Assembly: GCF_003259195.1 (NCBI RefSeq)
Contig: NZ_QJPK01000001.1
Location: 310,001 to 374,000, forward strand
Length of the DNA stretch: 64,000 bases
Direction of reading: 5' to 3'
Source of the DNA: Paracoccus sediminilitoris
GTDB taxonomy: Bacteria; Pseudomonadota; Alphaproteobacteria; Rhodobacterales; Rhodobacteraceae
Shown: piece after piece, positions 16,207-25,452 of the stretch
Layout: the number at the start of each line of letters is the position of its first letter
Numbering within the stretch: position 1 is the first letter of the stretch
The notes under the pieces: generated by a model
Told to the model about the DNA's origin: nothing
The model's database searches: none
What the model saw: the letters and a program-made list of their open reading frames with translations, nothing else
Program-made: the position numbers and the translations under genes

Positions 16207-18870
16207 TTAACCGGCCCCCCGCCCGGCATCGGACCTGGCGGGGGGGCGTTGCGGCAGCAAAATCCGGAAGGCCGCGCCCCCCTGCCCCGGCAGATAGGCG
16301 ATGTCGCCCCCCAGGTTCAGCATGATCTCGCGGCAGATGGCCAGTCCCAGCCCCGCCCCGCCGGCGCGCGCGGGGTCGTTCAAGCGGGCGAATTTCTCGA
16401 AGATCAGGGACTGGCGGCCGCTGTCGATGCCGCTGCCATTGTCGATCACGTCGATCACCGCCCCGCCCCCCGGCGGACGCTGGACACGGATGGTCAGGAC
16501 GGGATGTTCGGCGTCGCAATATTTCCGCGCATTGCTGATGACGTTGATCAGCACCTGCAGCAGGCGGTCGGCATCGGTGATCAGGCCCAGATGTTCCGAT
16601 GGCGGGTCGCGGTCGATCAGAAAGCCCCGTTCGGGTCGGGTGGCCGATGCCGCGGTGACCGCCCGCGTGATCAGGTCATGCAGGTTCACCACCGAAATCG
16701 TCAGCTGCGCCCGCCCGCTTTCCAGAACCGACAGGTCCAGCAAGTCGTCCAGCAGCCGCGTCAGGCGGCCCGCCTCTTGATGGATGATGCCCGCAAAGCG
16801 CTGCCGGTCGGCATCCTCCAACTGCGGGTCCATCAGGATCTCGGAAAAGGCCCGGACGGATGTCATCGGCGTGCGCAATTCGTGGCTGATCTGGCTGAGG
16901 AAGGCGTCCTTCTGGACCGACAGGGCGGTCAGCTTGTCATTGGCCTGATGCAGCTGGCGGGCGGTGCGGGCCAATTCGGCGCGGGCGGCCTCCAGGCGTT
17001 GGGTCTCCTCCTTGGCGCGCTGCGCTTCGTCGGCCACCTGCAGCAGGTCCGCCACGGTCAGCGCCACGCCCCCCGCCACGCGGTCAATCATCGCATGGGC
17101 CGTCGCCGCCCCGATGGACCCCGCCAGCCGCCTTTCCAGCCCGGTCAGGAAGCTGGGCGTCAGGTCGGGCAGATAGCCGGTCTTGCCCTGCGCCCGCGCC
17201 TCGGCCTGGAAATGGCGCAGGGCGGCGTCGGGACCCCAGATGCGACGGGCCATGGCCAGCAGCGGCTCGGCCCGGTCGTCGGCGCGGTTGGTGCGGCTGT
17301 GGCGCAGGGGTTCGATGGCGCTGACAAAGGAAAGGCCCTGGAACCGTTCGACCGGGTCGGGAAAGCCAAAGATCGACACCCCCACGAATGCCAGCGTGTT
17401 CACCGCCAGGGACAGGGCAACCGCCACGGTCCAAGGGTCCATCCCCGGCAGCACCGGCAGATCGCCCCCCACCCCGACCGAGGGCAGAAAGATCAGCCCC
17501 ATCCACAGCGCGAAACCCGCCCCGATGCCCGCATAGGCCCCCTTGCGGTTCGCCCCGCGCCACAACAGCCCGCCGACCATCGCGGGCAGCACCTGCGCCA
17601 TGCCGCTGAACGCCACCAGCCCCATCGCAGCCAGAGCTGCCGCCCCGCCCGACGCCTGGTGATAGACCCAGCCCGTTGCCACCACCGCCAGGATCGCCAG
17701 CCGCCGCGCGTTCAGGACAAAGCCGCGCAGATCGTCGGTATCCTCGCCGGCGGGGATGCGGCGAAGCGCCAGCCAGGCGGGGACAAGCCAGTGGTTCGAC
17801 ACCATCGTGGCCACCGCGATGGCGCAGACGACGACCATCGAGGTCGCTGCCGAAAACCCGCCCAGAAAGACCAGCAGCGCCAGCAGGTCCTGTCCCGACG
17901 CCGCGGGCAGCGTCAGGACATAGAGGTCGGGATTGGCGCTGGCCGGCATCAGTTCGCGCCCCATCACGGCGATGGGCAGCACGAAAAGCGACATGGCGAA
18001 CAGATAGGCGGGAAAGGCCCAGCCCGCCACATGCAGGCGTTCCTCGTCGGCTGCCTCGACGACCAGCACCTGGAACATCCGCGGCAGGGTCAGGATCGCG
18101 GCCCCCGACACCACGATCAGCGCCGTCCAGCGGTCGGGCTTCAGCAGCCATCCCTGCTGGACGCCGGGGTCCATGCTGGCGCGGTTGATGCGGGCCAGCA
18201 TGTCCAGCGGGCCGTCGGCCAGCCCCCAGATCACGAAGACGCCAAGGGCGATGAAAGCGGCCAGTTTCACGATGGCCTCCAGCGCGATGGCGGTGACGAC
18301 GCCGTGGTGGCGTTCGTCGGCGGCCAGGTTGCGCGTGCCGAACAGGATGGTGAAGACCGCCAGCCCCGCCGCCACCCACAGCGCCGTGCCGCCAAACGCG
18401 TCCGACCCGCCCATGCCGCGCGGATCGGTGGCAAAGACCTCGAACGACAGGCGCACCGATTGCAGCTGCAGGGCGACATAGGGCGTCGCCGCGATCACCG
18501 CGATCAGCGTCACCAGGGCGGCCAGCCGGTTCGACTTGCCGAACCGCGCCGAGACAAGATCCGCGACCGAGGTGACGTGATGCATCCGCGCCACCCGCAC
18601 CAGCCGCCTGAGGCCCCACCAGGCACCGCAAAAGACGATGGTCGGCCCCAGATAGATGGTCAGGAACTCCAACCCCGACCGCGAGGCATAGCCGACCGCC
18701 CCGTAAAAGGTCCAGGCCGAGCAATAGACCGACAGCGACAGCGTATAGACCAGCGGATGGTCCAGCCAGCGCACCCGCCCCCGCGCCGCCGCCCGGTCGG
18801 CGGCATAGGCGACAGCGAACATCAGCGCCACATAAGCCAGGCAGGCAAGGACCAGACCCTCAAACGGCAT
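16207..18870 (-). CDS. Sodium:solute symporter-sensor histidine kinase fusion (CbrA-like)
   Basis: An 887-aa membrane sensor. Residues 1 to about 500 form a sodium:solute symporter (SSS) domain with about 13 helices, including LVYTLSLSVYCSAWTFYGAV. A linker and coiled-coil (about 610-650) lead to a HisKA domain with the phosphorylated His in SHELRTPMTSVRAF near residue 664. A HATPase_c domain follows, with NVISNARKY near 778 and GAGLGLAI near the end. This is the architecture of CbrA, which senses or transports a nutrient and signals to a response regulator. The gene overlaps the upstream 103-aa membrane-protein gene by 11 bp, and a receiver protein gene lies just before that one. Confidence 0.9.
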   Translation of the reverse strand: MPFEGLVLACLAYVALMFAVAYAADRAAARGRVRWLDHPLVYTLSLSVYCSAWTFYGAVGYASRSGLEFLTIYLGPTIVFCGAWWGLRRLVRVARMHHVTSVADLVSARFGKSNRLAALVTLIAVIAATPYVALQLQSVRLSFEVFATDPRGMGGSDAFGGTALWVAAGLAVFTILFGTRNLAADERHHGVVTAIALEAIVKLAAFIALGVFVIWGLADGPLDMLARINRASMDPGVQQGWLLKPDRWTALIVVSGAAILTLPRMFQVLVVEAADEERLHVAGWAFPAYLFAMSLFVLPIAVMGRELMPASANPDLYVLTLPAASGQDLLALLVFLGGFSAATSMVVVCAIAVATMVSNHWLVPAWLALRRIPAGEDTDDLRGFVLNARRLAILAVVATGWVYHQASGGAAALAAMGLVAFSGMAQVLPAMVGGLLWRGANRKGAYAGIGAGFALWMGLIFLPSVGVGGDLPVLPGMDPWTVAVALSLAVNTLAFVGVSIFGFPDPVERFQGLSFVSAIEPLRHSRTNRADDRAEPLLAMARRIWGPDAALRHFQAEARAQGKTGYLPDLTPSFLTGLERRLAGSIGAATAHAMIDRVAGGVALTVADLLQVADEAQRAKEETQRLEAARAELARTARQLHQANDKLTALSVQKDAFLSQISHELRTPMTSVRAFSEILMDPQLEDADRQRFAGIIHQEAGRLTRLLDDLLDLSVLESGRAQLTISVVNLHDLITRAVTAASATRPERGFLIDRDPPSEHLGLITDADRLLQVLINVISNARKYCDAEHPVLTIRVQRPPGGGAVIDVIDNGSGIDSGRQSLIFEKFARLNDPARAGGAGLGLAICREIMLNLGGDIAYLPGQGGAAFRILLPQRPPARSDAGRGAG

Positions 18871-19171
18871 CGGGATCGCGGGTTCTGTCGCGGGGCGCTT
18901 CGGCGGGATGCAGGGGGTCCTGGCTGGCGCGCAGGGTCGCGGCCTCGGACCGCAGCAGGGCGCGGTGCAGCAGCCAGACCGCCACGATCAGCACCGCCCA
19001 TGTGCCAAAGATCCAGACCGCCCCCGCCGCATAGGACAGGCTGACGGGCGACCACCAGACCGGCAGCAGCATCAGCAGCATCGCCAGCACCGGCAGGACC
19101 CGCGCCGCATCGCCCAGCCTGCGCCTGCGGAACGAGGCGCGTTCCAGGAACAGCGGGCGGTCGCCGGTCAT
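18860..19171 (-). CDS. Small membrane protein linked to the symporter-kinase
   Basis: A 103-aa protein with a basic N-terminus and two hydrophobic helices (about residues 25-45 and 48-70), and a charged C-terminal tail. No family name is certain; small two-helix proteins of this kind often precede sodium:solute symporter genes and may assist their assembly. It overlaps the receiver gene by 4 bp at its start and the kinase gene by 11 bp at its end, so all three are translationally coupled. Confidence 0.65.
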   Translation of the reverse strand: MTGDRPLFLERASFRRRRLGDAARVLPVLAMLLMLLPVWWSPVSLSYAAGAVWIFGTWAVLIVAVWLLHRALLRSEAATLRASQDPLHPAEAPRDRTRDPDAV

Positions 19172-19527
19172 CCCAGCATCCGGCGCACCAGCGCGCGCAG
19201 ATCGGCATTGTCAAAGGGCTTGGACAGGATCTGGTTGGCCTGCGCGGCGGCATCCCCCACCTGTCCGCGTGCGGTCAGCATCAGCACCGGCGTCGCGGCA
19301 AGGTTGGCGTCCGGGTCGGCGCGCAGATCGGCCAGCACCTCGGCCCCCGATCGGTTGGGCAGCATCAGGTCCAGGATCAGCACGCGGGGGCGATGGTTGC
19401 GGATCGCCTCGATGGCGCCCGCGCCATCGGCATGCAGGGCCACCTGCCATCCTTCACGCGACAGGATGAAGCGCACCGCCTCGGCGATGTTCACCTCATC
19501 CTCGATCATCAGGATGTCCTGCTGCAT
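19168..19527 (-). CDS. Single-domain response regulator
   Basis: A 119-aa CheY-like receiver with no output domain. The acidic pair is in MIEDE (residues 7-11), the phospho-acceptor is D53 in LILDLMLPN, the switch threonine is in MLTARG and the conserved lysine is K103 in LSKPF. It is therefore competent for phosphotransfer from the adjacent symporter-kinase. The ATG at 19527 follows GGGGGA. An in-frame GTG at 19575 overlapping the stop of the XRE gene is a possible alternative start. Confidence 0.9.
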   Translation of the reverse strand: MQQDILMIEDEVNIAEAVRFILSREGWQVALHADGAGAIEAIRNHRPRVLILDLMLPNRSGAEVLADLRADPDANLAATPVLMLTARGQVGDAAAQANQILSKPFDNADLRALVRRMLG

Positions 19528-19571
19528 CCGGCCCGTTCCCCCCTGTTCAAGACGACGGATCATGGGCTGGA

Positions 19572-20876
19572 TCACAAGCCCGTGTCAAAGGTCCCGTTGG
19601 GTCGTTCCACCAAGACCGGTTGCGGCACCAGGATCGAGGGTTCGCGCCTTGCGGGGCAAGCCGCCCGCGAACAGATCCGGCAGGCCGGTCCGATGGCAAG
19701 GGCATCGGACGGGACGGGGCCGTCGATGGGGGTGAACAGCATCTGTGCCGTGGTCAGCACGGGGCCGGTCACGCCCCCCGGCTGGCTGCGCGTCGCATGG
19801 CTGAGGGTGCGGAACCCGCGCCCGTCCGGCGTGACCACATCGCGCACCAGCGCGACCTGCGGCACGGCCAGCGCCTGATAAAGCGGCAGCAGCGGGCAGC
19901 TGTCGCCCGGTCGCGGCAGGGGAAAGCCCGGCGCGGCGCGGCGCAGGGTCAGCGCGCCCGACCCGTCGCAGACCAGCAGGCCCGCCCCTTCAAAGCCCGC
20001 GGGCCGCAGATCGGCCAGACGGCGCATCACCAGGTCCAGCGGCATCTCAAGCCGCGCGGCCAGCCGCACCGGGTCGGCGCGGGCTTCGGGATTGGTCACG
20101 GCCTCGGCCAGGATCTGGTCGGGCAGGATGTCGCGATCCGCGTTCAGCCCGCTTTCCAACTGTCGCGCCATCACGCGCGCCGCGTCCGAGGCCAGTTCGG
20201 CGGCATCGGATGCGCCCGCGGCCAGCCAGGCCTCGACCTCCTCCTGGGGGGTGGCGGCGCTGCCCTCGGCCTCGAAGCTGTCCAGATAGGCGACCAGCGC
20301 CTGCGCGGTCAGGGACAGGCGCTGGCTGTCCTCGTGCAGGTTGCTGTGGAAACGGCGGCGCCATTCGGGCGAAATCTCGCCCTCCTCGACCAGGATCGCG
20401 GCGGTCGAGCGGACGGCGGTGACCGCCGACAGAACCTCGTGCAGGGTGGTCAGCAGATAGGGGTCCTGCGTCATGCGGTCCGACAGGTCGACCAGCTGGC
20501 GTTCCAGACCCCCGGCCCGACGCGCGTGCGCGATCAGCAGCTGGCCCCAGCCCGGAAAGCGCGCCAGCAGCTCGGTCACCTGGTCCAGTTCGGGGCCAAG
20601 ACCCGTTGCGACGGGATGGGCGGCAGCCTCGCGCAGGGCCGCGATGCGGACTTCCTCGCGGCCTTCGGCCAGCTCCTCGGCGGGAACGTCCAGCTCCTCG
20701 GCCAGACGTGCGACCAGATCGGCGCTGACAGGGCGGCGGTTGTGTTCGATCAGGTTCAGATAGGCCGGCGAGATCCCGACCGCGCGCGCGATGTCGGCCT
20801 GCCTGCGCGACAGCGACAGGCGGCGTTCACGAATACGGGTGCCCGTCAGGACAGTCGGCGTGCTGCGTTCATTCAT
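19572..20876 (-). CDS. XRE-family regulator with DUF2083 domain (ScfR/RamB-like)
   Basis: Transcription factor of 434 aa. The helix-turn-helix is at about residues 11-65 with QADIARAVGISPAYLNLIEH. The C-terminal DUF2083 (short-chain-acyl regulator) domain ends in a cysteine-rich CRICSRAACPARREP. Members such as RamB and MspR regulate acetate, propionate or glyoxylate-cycle genes; the ligand is thought to be an acyl-CoA. It is the first gene of the unit with the receiver, small membrane protein and symporter-kinase genes. That suggests the unit answers to a short-chain carboxylate. Confidence 0.85.
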   Translation of the reverse strand: MNERSTPTVLTGTRIRERRLSLSRRQADIARAVGISPAYLNLIEHNRRPVSADLVARLAEELDVPAEELAEGREEVRIAALREAAAHPVATGLGPELDQVTELLARFPGWGQLLIAHARRAGGLERQLVDLSDRMTQDPYLLTTLHEVLSAVTAVRSTAAILVEEGEISPEWRRRFHSNLHEDSQRLSLTAQALVAYLDSFEAEGSAATPQEEVEAWLAAGASDAAELASDAARVMARQLESGLNADRDILPDQILAEAVTNPEARADPVRLAARLEMPLDLVMRRLADLRPAGFEGAGLLVCDGSGALTLRRAAPGFPLPRPGDSCPLLPLYQALAVPQVALVRDVVTPDGRGFRTLSHATRSQPGGVTGPVLTTAQMLFTPIDGPVPSDALAIGPACRICSRAACPARREPSILVPQPVLVERPNGTFDTGL

Positions 20877-20912
20877 GAAGCGGATGTTAGCACGACCCCA
20901 TATGGCCGCGCA

Positions 20913-21755
20913 TTATACTGCGACATCGTGTCGCCCGGCCAGATCCACAAAGAATTGCCACGCCACGCGCCCCGATCGCGACCCGCGCGTGGCCTGCCAT
21001 TCGATCGCCTCGGCGCGCAGCTGATCGGGGTCGATGCGCAGGCCATAGGCCGCGCAATAGCCCGCGATCATCGCCAGATAATCGTCCTGGTCGCAGGGAT
21101 GAAACCCCAGCCACAGCCCGAAACGATCCGACAGGGATACCTTTTCCTCGACCGCCTCGCCAGGATGGATGGCGCTGGCGCGTTCATTGTCGATCATGTC
21201 GCGCGGCATCAGGTGCCGACGGTTCGATGTCGCGTAAAGCAGGACATTGGACGGTCGCCCGCTGATCCCGCCATCCAGCACCGCCTTCAGCGATTTGTAC
21301 TGCGTGTCGTCATGGCTGAAGGACAAGTCGTCGGCAAAGAGCAGGAAATACCGCCCCGTCGCACGCCCCAGGATCGACAGCAAACGCCCGACCGAGGAGA
21401 GATCCTCGCGCGCGATCTCGACCAGCGACAAGGGCAGGCCTTGGGCCACGCATTCCGCATGGACGGCCTTGACCAGGGAGGATTTTCCCATCCCCCGCGC
21501 GCCCCACAGCAAGGCGTTGTTCGCGCCATATCCGCGTGCGAATTGCAGGGTGTTGGCCAGAAGCGTGGCCTTGGACCTGTCGATGCCGACCAACTGGGCC
21601 AGATCGACCCGGTCCACGACAGGGACGGGCTGCAGGCGGTCGGGATCGGTATGCCAGACAAAGGCATCCGCCTTGGTGAAATCGGGCGAGGGAACGGGTG
21701 GCGGGGCCAGCCGTTCCAGCGCATCCGCGATTCGGTCAAGCGGCGGACGGGTCAC
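20913..21755 (-). CDS. DUF815-family AAA+ ATPase
   Basis: Predicted cytoplasmic ATPase of 280 aa, the standard size of the family. The Walker A motif is [13 protein letters not shown] near residue 85, the Walker B region is [15 protein letters not shown], and [17 protein letters not shown] forms the sensor region. The function of the family is not established. The start codon overlaps the tatC stop by 4 bp, so it is coupled to the Tat translocase operon. Confidence 0.88.
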   Translation of the reverse strand: MTRPPLDRIADALERLAPPPVPSPDFTKADAFVWHTDPDRLQPVPVVDRVDLAQLVGIDRSKATLLANTLQFARGYGANNALLWGARGMGKSSLVKAVHAECVAQGLPLSLVEIAREDLSSVGRLLSILGRATGRYFLLFADDLSFSHDDTQYKSLKAVLDGGISGRPSNVLLYATSNRRHLMPRDMIDNERASAIHPGEAVEEKVSLSDRFGLWLGFHPCDQDDYLAMIAGYCAAYGLRIDPDQLRAEAIEWQATRGSRSGRVAWQFFVDLAGRHDVAV

Positions 21756-22627
21756 GCGTCATCCTCGTCGTCCACCCACAGGCCCTGGGCGCGCAATTCA
21801 GCCTCGCGCTTCTTCTCGATGCGGCGCACCAACTGGATCGAGATCTCGTAGAGACCATAGACCACGGTGAACAGCACCACCTGCGAAATCACATCCGGAG
21901 GCGTTGCGATGGCCGCCAGCACCAGGATCGCCAGCACCGCATAGCGGCGCACCGAACCCAGTCCTGCCGCCGAAACCAGCCCCGCGCGACCCATCAGGGT
22001 CAGCAGGACCGGAAGCTGGAAGCTGAGACCGAAGGCCAGGATGAACTTGGTCGTCAGCGACAGGTACTCATCGACCGAACCCTGGAAGACGATCGCCGCC
22101 AAGGGGCTGTCGGCCGGAACCCCAGGCGGCACGGCGGCGCCGTCATCGGGCAGCTTCAGCGGCCCCTGCTGGAAGCCCAGGAAGAAGTCATAGGCCATCG
22201 GCAGGATGACGTAATACGCAAAGGCCGCCCCGATCAGGAACATCACGGGAGAGGCGACCAGGAACGGCAGAAAGGCCGCCTTTTCGTTGCGGTAAAGCCC
22301 CGGCGCCACGAAACGCCACATCTGATAGGCGATGATCGGGAAGGCCAGCACGAAGCCCCCCAACAACGAGATCCGCACCGCCACGAAGAAGCCTTCCTGC
22401 AGCTTCAGCAGGATCAGCCCGCATTCCTGGTTGCGGCTTTCAAGCGCGTGGCAGATCGGCTGCGTCAGGAAGTTGTAGATGGGGTTCCAGACTGTATAGC
22501 AGATAACCATCGCCGCGATGAAGGCGACCATCGACCAGATGATCCGGGTGCGCAGCTCGGCCAGATGCTCGATCAACGGGGCCGAGCTGTCATCCGGATT
22601 GTCATCGGGTTGGGTCTTGCTGGCCAA
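21752..22627 (-). CDS. tatC: Twin-arginine translocase subunit TatC
   Basis: Receptor core of the Tat pathway in the inner membrane, 291 aa with six helices. It opens with the conserved [15 protein letters not shown], contains [20 protein letters not shown], and has the periplasmic acidic loop. It exports folded proteins carrying RR signal peptides together with TatA and TatB encoded upstream. Confidence 0.97.
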   Translation of the reverse strand: MASKTQPDDNPDDSSAPLIEHLAELRTRIIWSMVAFIAAMVICYTVWNPIYNFLTQPICHALESRNQECGLILLKLQEGFFVAVRISLLGGFVLAFPIIAYQMWRFVAPGLYRNEKAAFLPFLVASPVMFLIGAAFAYYVILPMAYDFFLGFQQGPLKLPDDGAAVPPGVPADSPLAAIVFQGSVDEYLSLTTKFILAFGLSFQLPVLLTLMGRAGLVSAAGLGSVRRYAVLAILVLAAIATPPDVISQVVLFTVVYGLYEISIQLVRRIEKKREAELRAQGLWVDDEDDA

Positions 22628-22628
22628 T

Positions 22629-23126
22629 TCAATCGTCTTTCATGTCAGAGCGGCGCACCGCATGCAGCTGGCGCTGCGGCGCCCCGGACGCGGATGCTGG
22701 CGCGGCCTGCGGTTCGGCGCCGGGCGTGACGTCGGATGTGACGGCGGTTTGGACGTCGGTTTGGACGTCGGGCGCAGGCGCGGGGGCGGCCGGGTCGGGA
22801 ACGGGCGCCATGGCCGCGCTTTTCTGGGGGGTGGGACGCTTGGGGTCCCATTTTTCGAACTTTTCGGTCGCGCGATCCAATGCGTCCAGTCCAAGCGATT
22901 TCTTCGAGGTCAGGTTCTTGACGTCGCGCAGCGAATTCGCCGCCTCGTCCAGTCCGGACCCCTTTGCCGCATCCTCCATGGCCGAGGTGAATTCACGGGC
23001 CATGCCACGCGCACGGGCGGTCAGGCGCCCCAGCGTGTGGAACAGGTGCGGCAGATCCTTGGGACCGACCACGATCAGGGCGACGACGCCGATCAGCAGC
23101 AGTTCGGTCCAGCCGATGTCCAACAT
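22629..23126 (-). CDS. tatB: Sec-independent translocase protein TatB
   Basis: A 165-aa single-span membrane protein. The N-terminal anchor [20 protein letters not shown] is followed by [20 protein letters not shown], the typical TatB hinge and amphipathic helix. A proline- and alanine-rich cytoplasmic tail fills residues 105-160. It sits 21 bp after tatA and one base before tatC. Confidence 0.95.
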   Translation of the reverse strand: MLDIGWTELLLIGVVALIVVGPKDLPHLFHTLGRLTARARGMAREFTSAMEDAAKGSGLDEAANSLRDVKNLTSKKSLGLDALDRATEKFEKWDPKRPTPQKSAAMAPVPDPAAPAPAPDVQTDVQTAVTSDVTPGAEPQAAPASASGAPQRQLHAVRRSDMKDD

Positions 23127-23147
23127 AGGGGACGCGCCTTTCCGGGC

Positions 23148-23438
23148 TTAGCTGCGGTCGGGGGTGTTCGGGGTCGTGGTCGTCCCTGCCGGCGTGGTGT
23201 GGGGCGTCACGTCGCGTGCGCTTTCGCCCGGAACGGCGCGGGGCGTGACGGGACGTTCGGTCCCCTGTTCGTCGGCGGCCGATTCGATTTCGTCGGTGCC
23301 TTCCTTGATGCCCTTCTTGAACGAGGTGATGCCCTTGCCGACCTCACCCATCAGGGACGAGATCTTGCCGCGTCCGAACAGGACCAGCACGACGACCGCG
23401 ATCAGAAGAAGGCCCGGAAGGCCGATATTGTTCAGCAT
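23148..23438 (-). CDS. tatA: Sec-independent translocase protein TatA
   Basis: A 96-aa pore subunit of the Tat system. The ATG at 23438, preceded by GGAG, starts [20 protein letters not shown]. The [17 protein letters not shown] hinge and amphipathic helix follow, then a flexible tail rich in threonine and proline. It is first in the tatABC operon. Confidence 0.95.
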   Translation of the reverse strand: MLNNIGLPGLLLIAVVVLVLFGRGKISSLMGEVGKGITSFKKGIKEGTDEIESAADEQGTERPVTPRAVPGESARDVTPHTTPAGTTTTPNTPDRS

Positions 23439-23597
23439 GACAGACTCCAATGCAGGGTGGTCCGGCCACCCGCGCCCGATATTTAAGCCCATGGGCCAGG
23501 AATGCAAAGCCCTTTCGGGTCAGGTTGCGATACCGTTACATCACGCAAGCGCCACGGCGGCGCTTGGCAGCCGTGCCGCGCCGGGTGATAAGGGCGC

Positions 23598-24230
23598 ATG
23601 GATATGGCCGCTTACATCACCGCCTTCGTCACGCTTTTCGTGATCATCGACCCCATCGGTCTGGCGCCGATCTTCATCGCGCTGACGCTGGACATGGACG
23701 CGGCCCAACGCCGCCGCATCGGGCTGCGGGCGCTGTGCATCGCGGCGATCCTGCTGACGCTGTTCGGGCTGGCGGGCGATGCCATCCTGTCGGGCATCGG
23801 CATCTCGATCTCGGCCTTCCGCATTGCGGGGGGGCTGCTGCTGTTCCTGACCGCGCTGGACATGCTTTTCGAACGACGCACCGAACGACGCGAAGGCAAG
23901 GCCGACGAGGAGGAGATCGCCCATGATCCCACGCATGACCCTTCGGTCTTTCCGCTGGCCATGCCGCTGCTGGCGGGGCCCGGTGCCTTGGCCTCGATGA
24001 TCCTGCTGGTGGGCCAGGGCGAAGGCGTCGCCCATGTCCTGATGGTCCATCTGGTGATGCTGTCGGTGCTGGCCATCGCGATGGTTCTGTTCATGCTGGC
24101 GACACCCTTGGCGCGCGGGTTGGGACGCACGGGCACGATGGTCGTCACGCGGCTGCTGGGCATGCTGCTGGCGGCGCTCTCGGTCCAGTTCGTCATCGAC
24201 GGGCTGCATGGATCGGGATTGTTCGGATGA
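23598..24230 (+). CDS. MarC-family membrane protein
   Basis: An integral membrane protein of 210 aa with six helices, normal for MarC. It contains FVTLFVIIDPIGLAPIFIAL at the N-terminus and PLAMPLLAGPGALASMILL in the middle, both typical of the family. The role of MarC proteins is unresolved despite the name. It overlaps the aspartyl protease gene by 4 bp. A second in-frame ATG two codons later is a possible start. Confidence 0.9.
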   Translation: MDMAAYITAFVTLFVIIDPIGLAPIFIALTLDMDAAQRRRIGLRALCIAAILLTLFGLAGDAILSGIGISISAFRIAGGLLLFLTALDMLFERRTERREGKADEEEIAHDPTHDPSVFPLAMPLLAGPGALASMILLVGQGEGVAHVLMVHLVMLSVLAIAMVLFMLATPLARGLGRTGTMVVTRLLGMLLAALSVQFVIDGLHGSGLFG

Positions 24231-24799
24231 GCCCCGACGACATCGCCCGGCTGGCCTTCTACGTCCTGCTGCTGGTGGTGATCGGCGGGGCGATGCTGTT
24301 CGAACTGTCGGGACGGGGCGGACGCACCCTGCGCCAGATGCTGGTCTGGGTGGTGATATTTGCCGGCGTTGCGCTTGGGGCCGATTGGTACATGTCCGCC
24401 ACCGCCCCCCGCCAGCAGGTGCTGGACGAAGGCACCCGGATCGAGATCCCCGTCGGCCAGGGCGGCCATTTCCACCTTCAGGCGGTGCTGAACGGCACGC
24501 CACTCGACTTCATCGTCGATACCGGCGCGACGCATATCGCCCTCAGCCGCCGCGACGCGGCCGCCATCGGGCTTGACCCCGACCGCCTGCGTTTTGGCGG
24601 CGCGGCTGTCACCGCGAACGGGCGCGTCCGCACCGCCGCGGTGACCATCGACAGCTTCGCGATCGGCAACACTGTCGAGCGCGATATTTCGGCCGTAGTC
24701 ATCGACAGCGAATTGCAGGATTCTCTGCTGGGCATGTCCTATCTGCGCCGCTTCACCACGATCAGCTTTCAGGGCGACACGCTGATCCTGGAACGCTAG
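24227..24799 (+). CDS. TIGR02281-type membrane-anchored retropepsin-like aspartyl protease
   Basis: A 190-aa protein with two N-terminal hydrophobic segments (about residues 8-27 and 38-54) and a retroviral-type aspartyl protease domain. The active-site motif is FIVDTGATHIALS near residue 101, and SLLGMSYLRRF closes the domain. Single-copy domains of this type probably dimerise to make the active site. The physiological substrate is unknown. Coupled to marC by a 4-bp overlap. Confidence 0.85.
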   Translation: MSPDDIARLAFYVLLLVVIGGAMLFELSGRGGRTLRQMLVWVVIFAGVALGADWYMSATAPRQQVLDEGTRIEIPVGQGGHFHLQAVLNGTPLDFIVDTGATHIALSRRDAAAIGLDPDRLRFGGAAVTANGRVRTAAVTIDSFAIGNTVERDISAVVIDSELQDSLLGMSYLRRFTTISFQGDTLILER

Positions 24800-24966
24800 G
24801 CTCCCCGTTTCGCCTCTCGGCAGAACACGGCATCAGGGCGTGGCGCGTTTTGTCCCGTCGTCCAGAACCTGTCTTTTGCAGGCGCAATCAAGGGTCATAC
24901 CTGCCGCAAAGTGCAATTGTACGTGCATAATCAAAAAGCCTATCCTTGGACGAAACTGGGGTAAAA

Positions 24967-25452
24967 ATGCACAACGATCCACTTCTGGCACGACTGCTGA
25001 ATTCGGACCTCAGGGAGTTGCTGTCGATCAGCCACATCGTGCTGGCCAACAACCAGGTCACGAACCGCCATATCGAACGCCATTACGACATGCCGGTGCA
25101 ATGCTGGTCGACGCTCTATGCTGTGGCTCTGTCGCCGGGGCTGCGGGCGCGGGATGTGATGCGGGTCTTTCCCCGCCCGCAGAACACCGTCAGCCGCGCC
25201 GTAAACCAACTGGAACAGCGCGGCCTGATCGTGCAGCGCCCTTCCGCCGATGATGGGCGCGCCAAACAACTGTTCCCGACGCTCGAGGGCATCGCCCTGT
25301 CCGAGGACATCCGGGTCGCGGTCCTCAAGCGCCAGGCCGAGATCTTTGGTGTCCTGACCCAGGACGAACGGTCCACACTGGTGGCCCTGTGCCACAAGGT
25401 GGTTTCGAACCCAGACCTGTATCAGTCGGCGGCGATGCCCGGCGGCGACTGA
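24967..25452 (+). CDS. MarR-family transcriptional regulator
   Basis: A 161-aa winged-helix regulator. The DNA-binding part shows RVFPRPQNTVSRAVNQLEQR and the wing VQRPSADDGRAKQLFPTLEG. The ATG at 24967 gives MHNDPLLARLL, with GGGG upstream; a TTG seven codons earlier is in frame. The 3' end overlaps the 3' end of the convergent YdeP-type gene by 31 bp. A GTGCA direct repeat with 12-bp spacing (24911 and 24923) upstream could be a binding element, unproven. Confidence 0.85.
   Translation: MHNDPLLARLLNSDLRELLSISHIVLANNQVTNRHIERHYDMPVQCWSTLYAVALSPGLRARDVMRVFPRPQNTVSRAVNQLEQRGLIVQRPSADDGRAKQLFPTLEGIALSEDIRVAVLKRQAEIFGVLTQDERSTLVALCHKVVSNPDLYQSAAMPGGD

Noticed and set aside
15979-19044. A very long open frame on the plus strand (over 1000 codons)
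   Set aside because: It is antisense to the SpoA, symporter-kinase and small membrane-protein genes, has Arg-, Gln- and His-rich low-complexity translation and no domain. High GC produces such shadows; the minus-strand genes carry the motifs.
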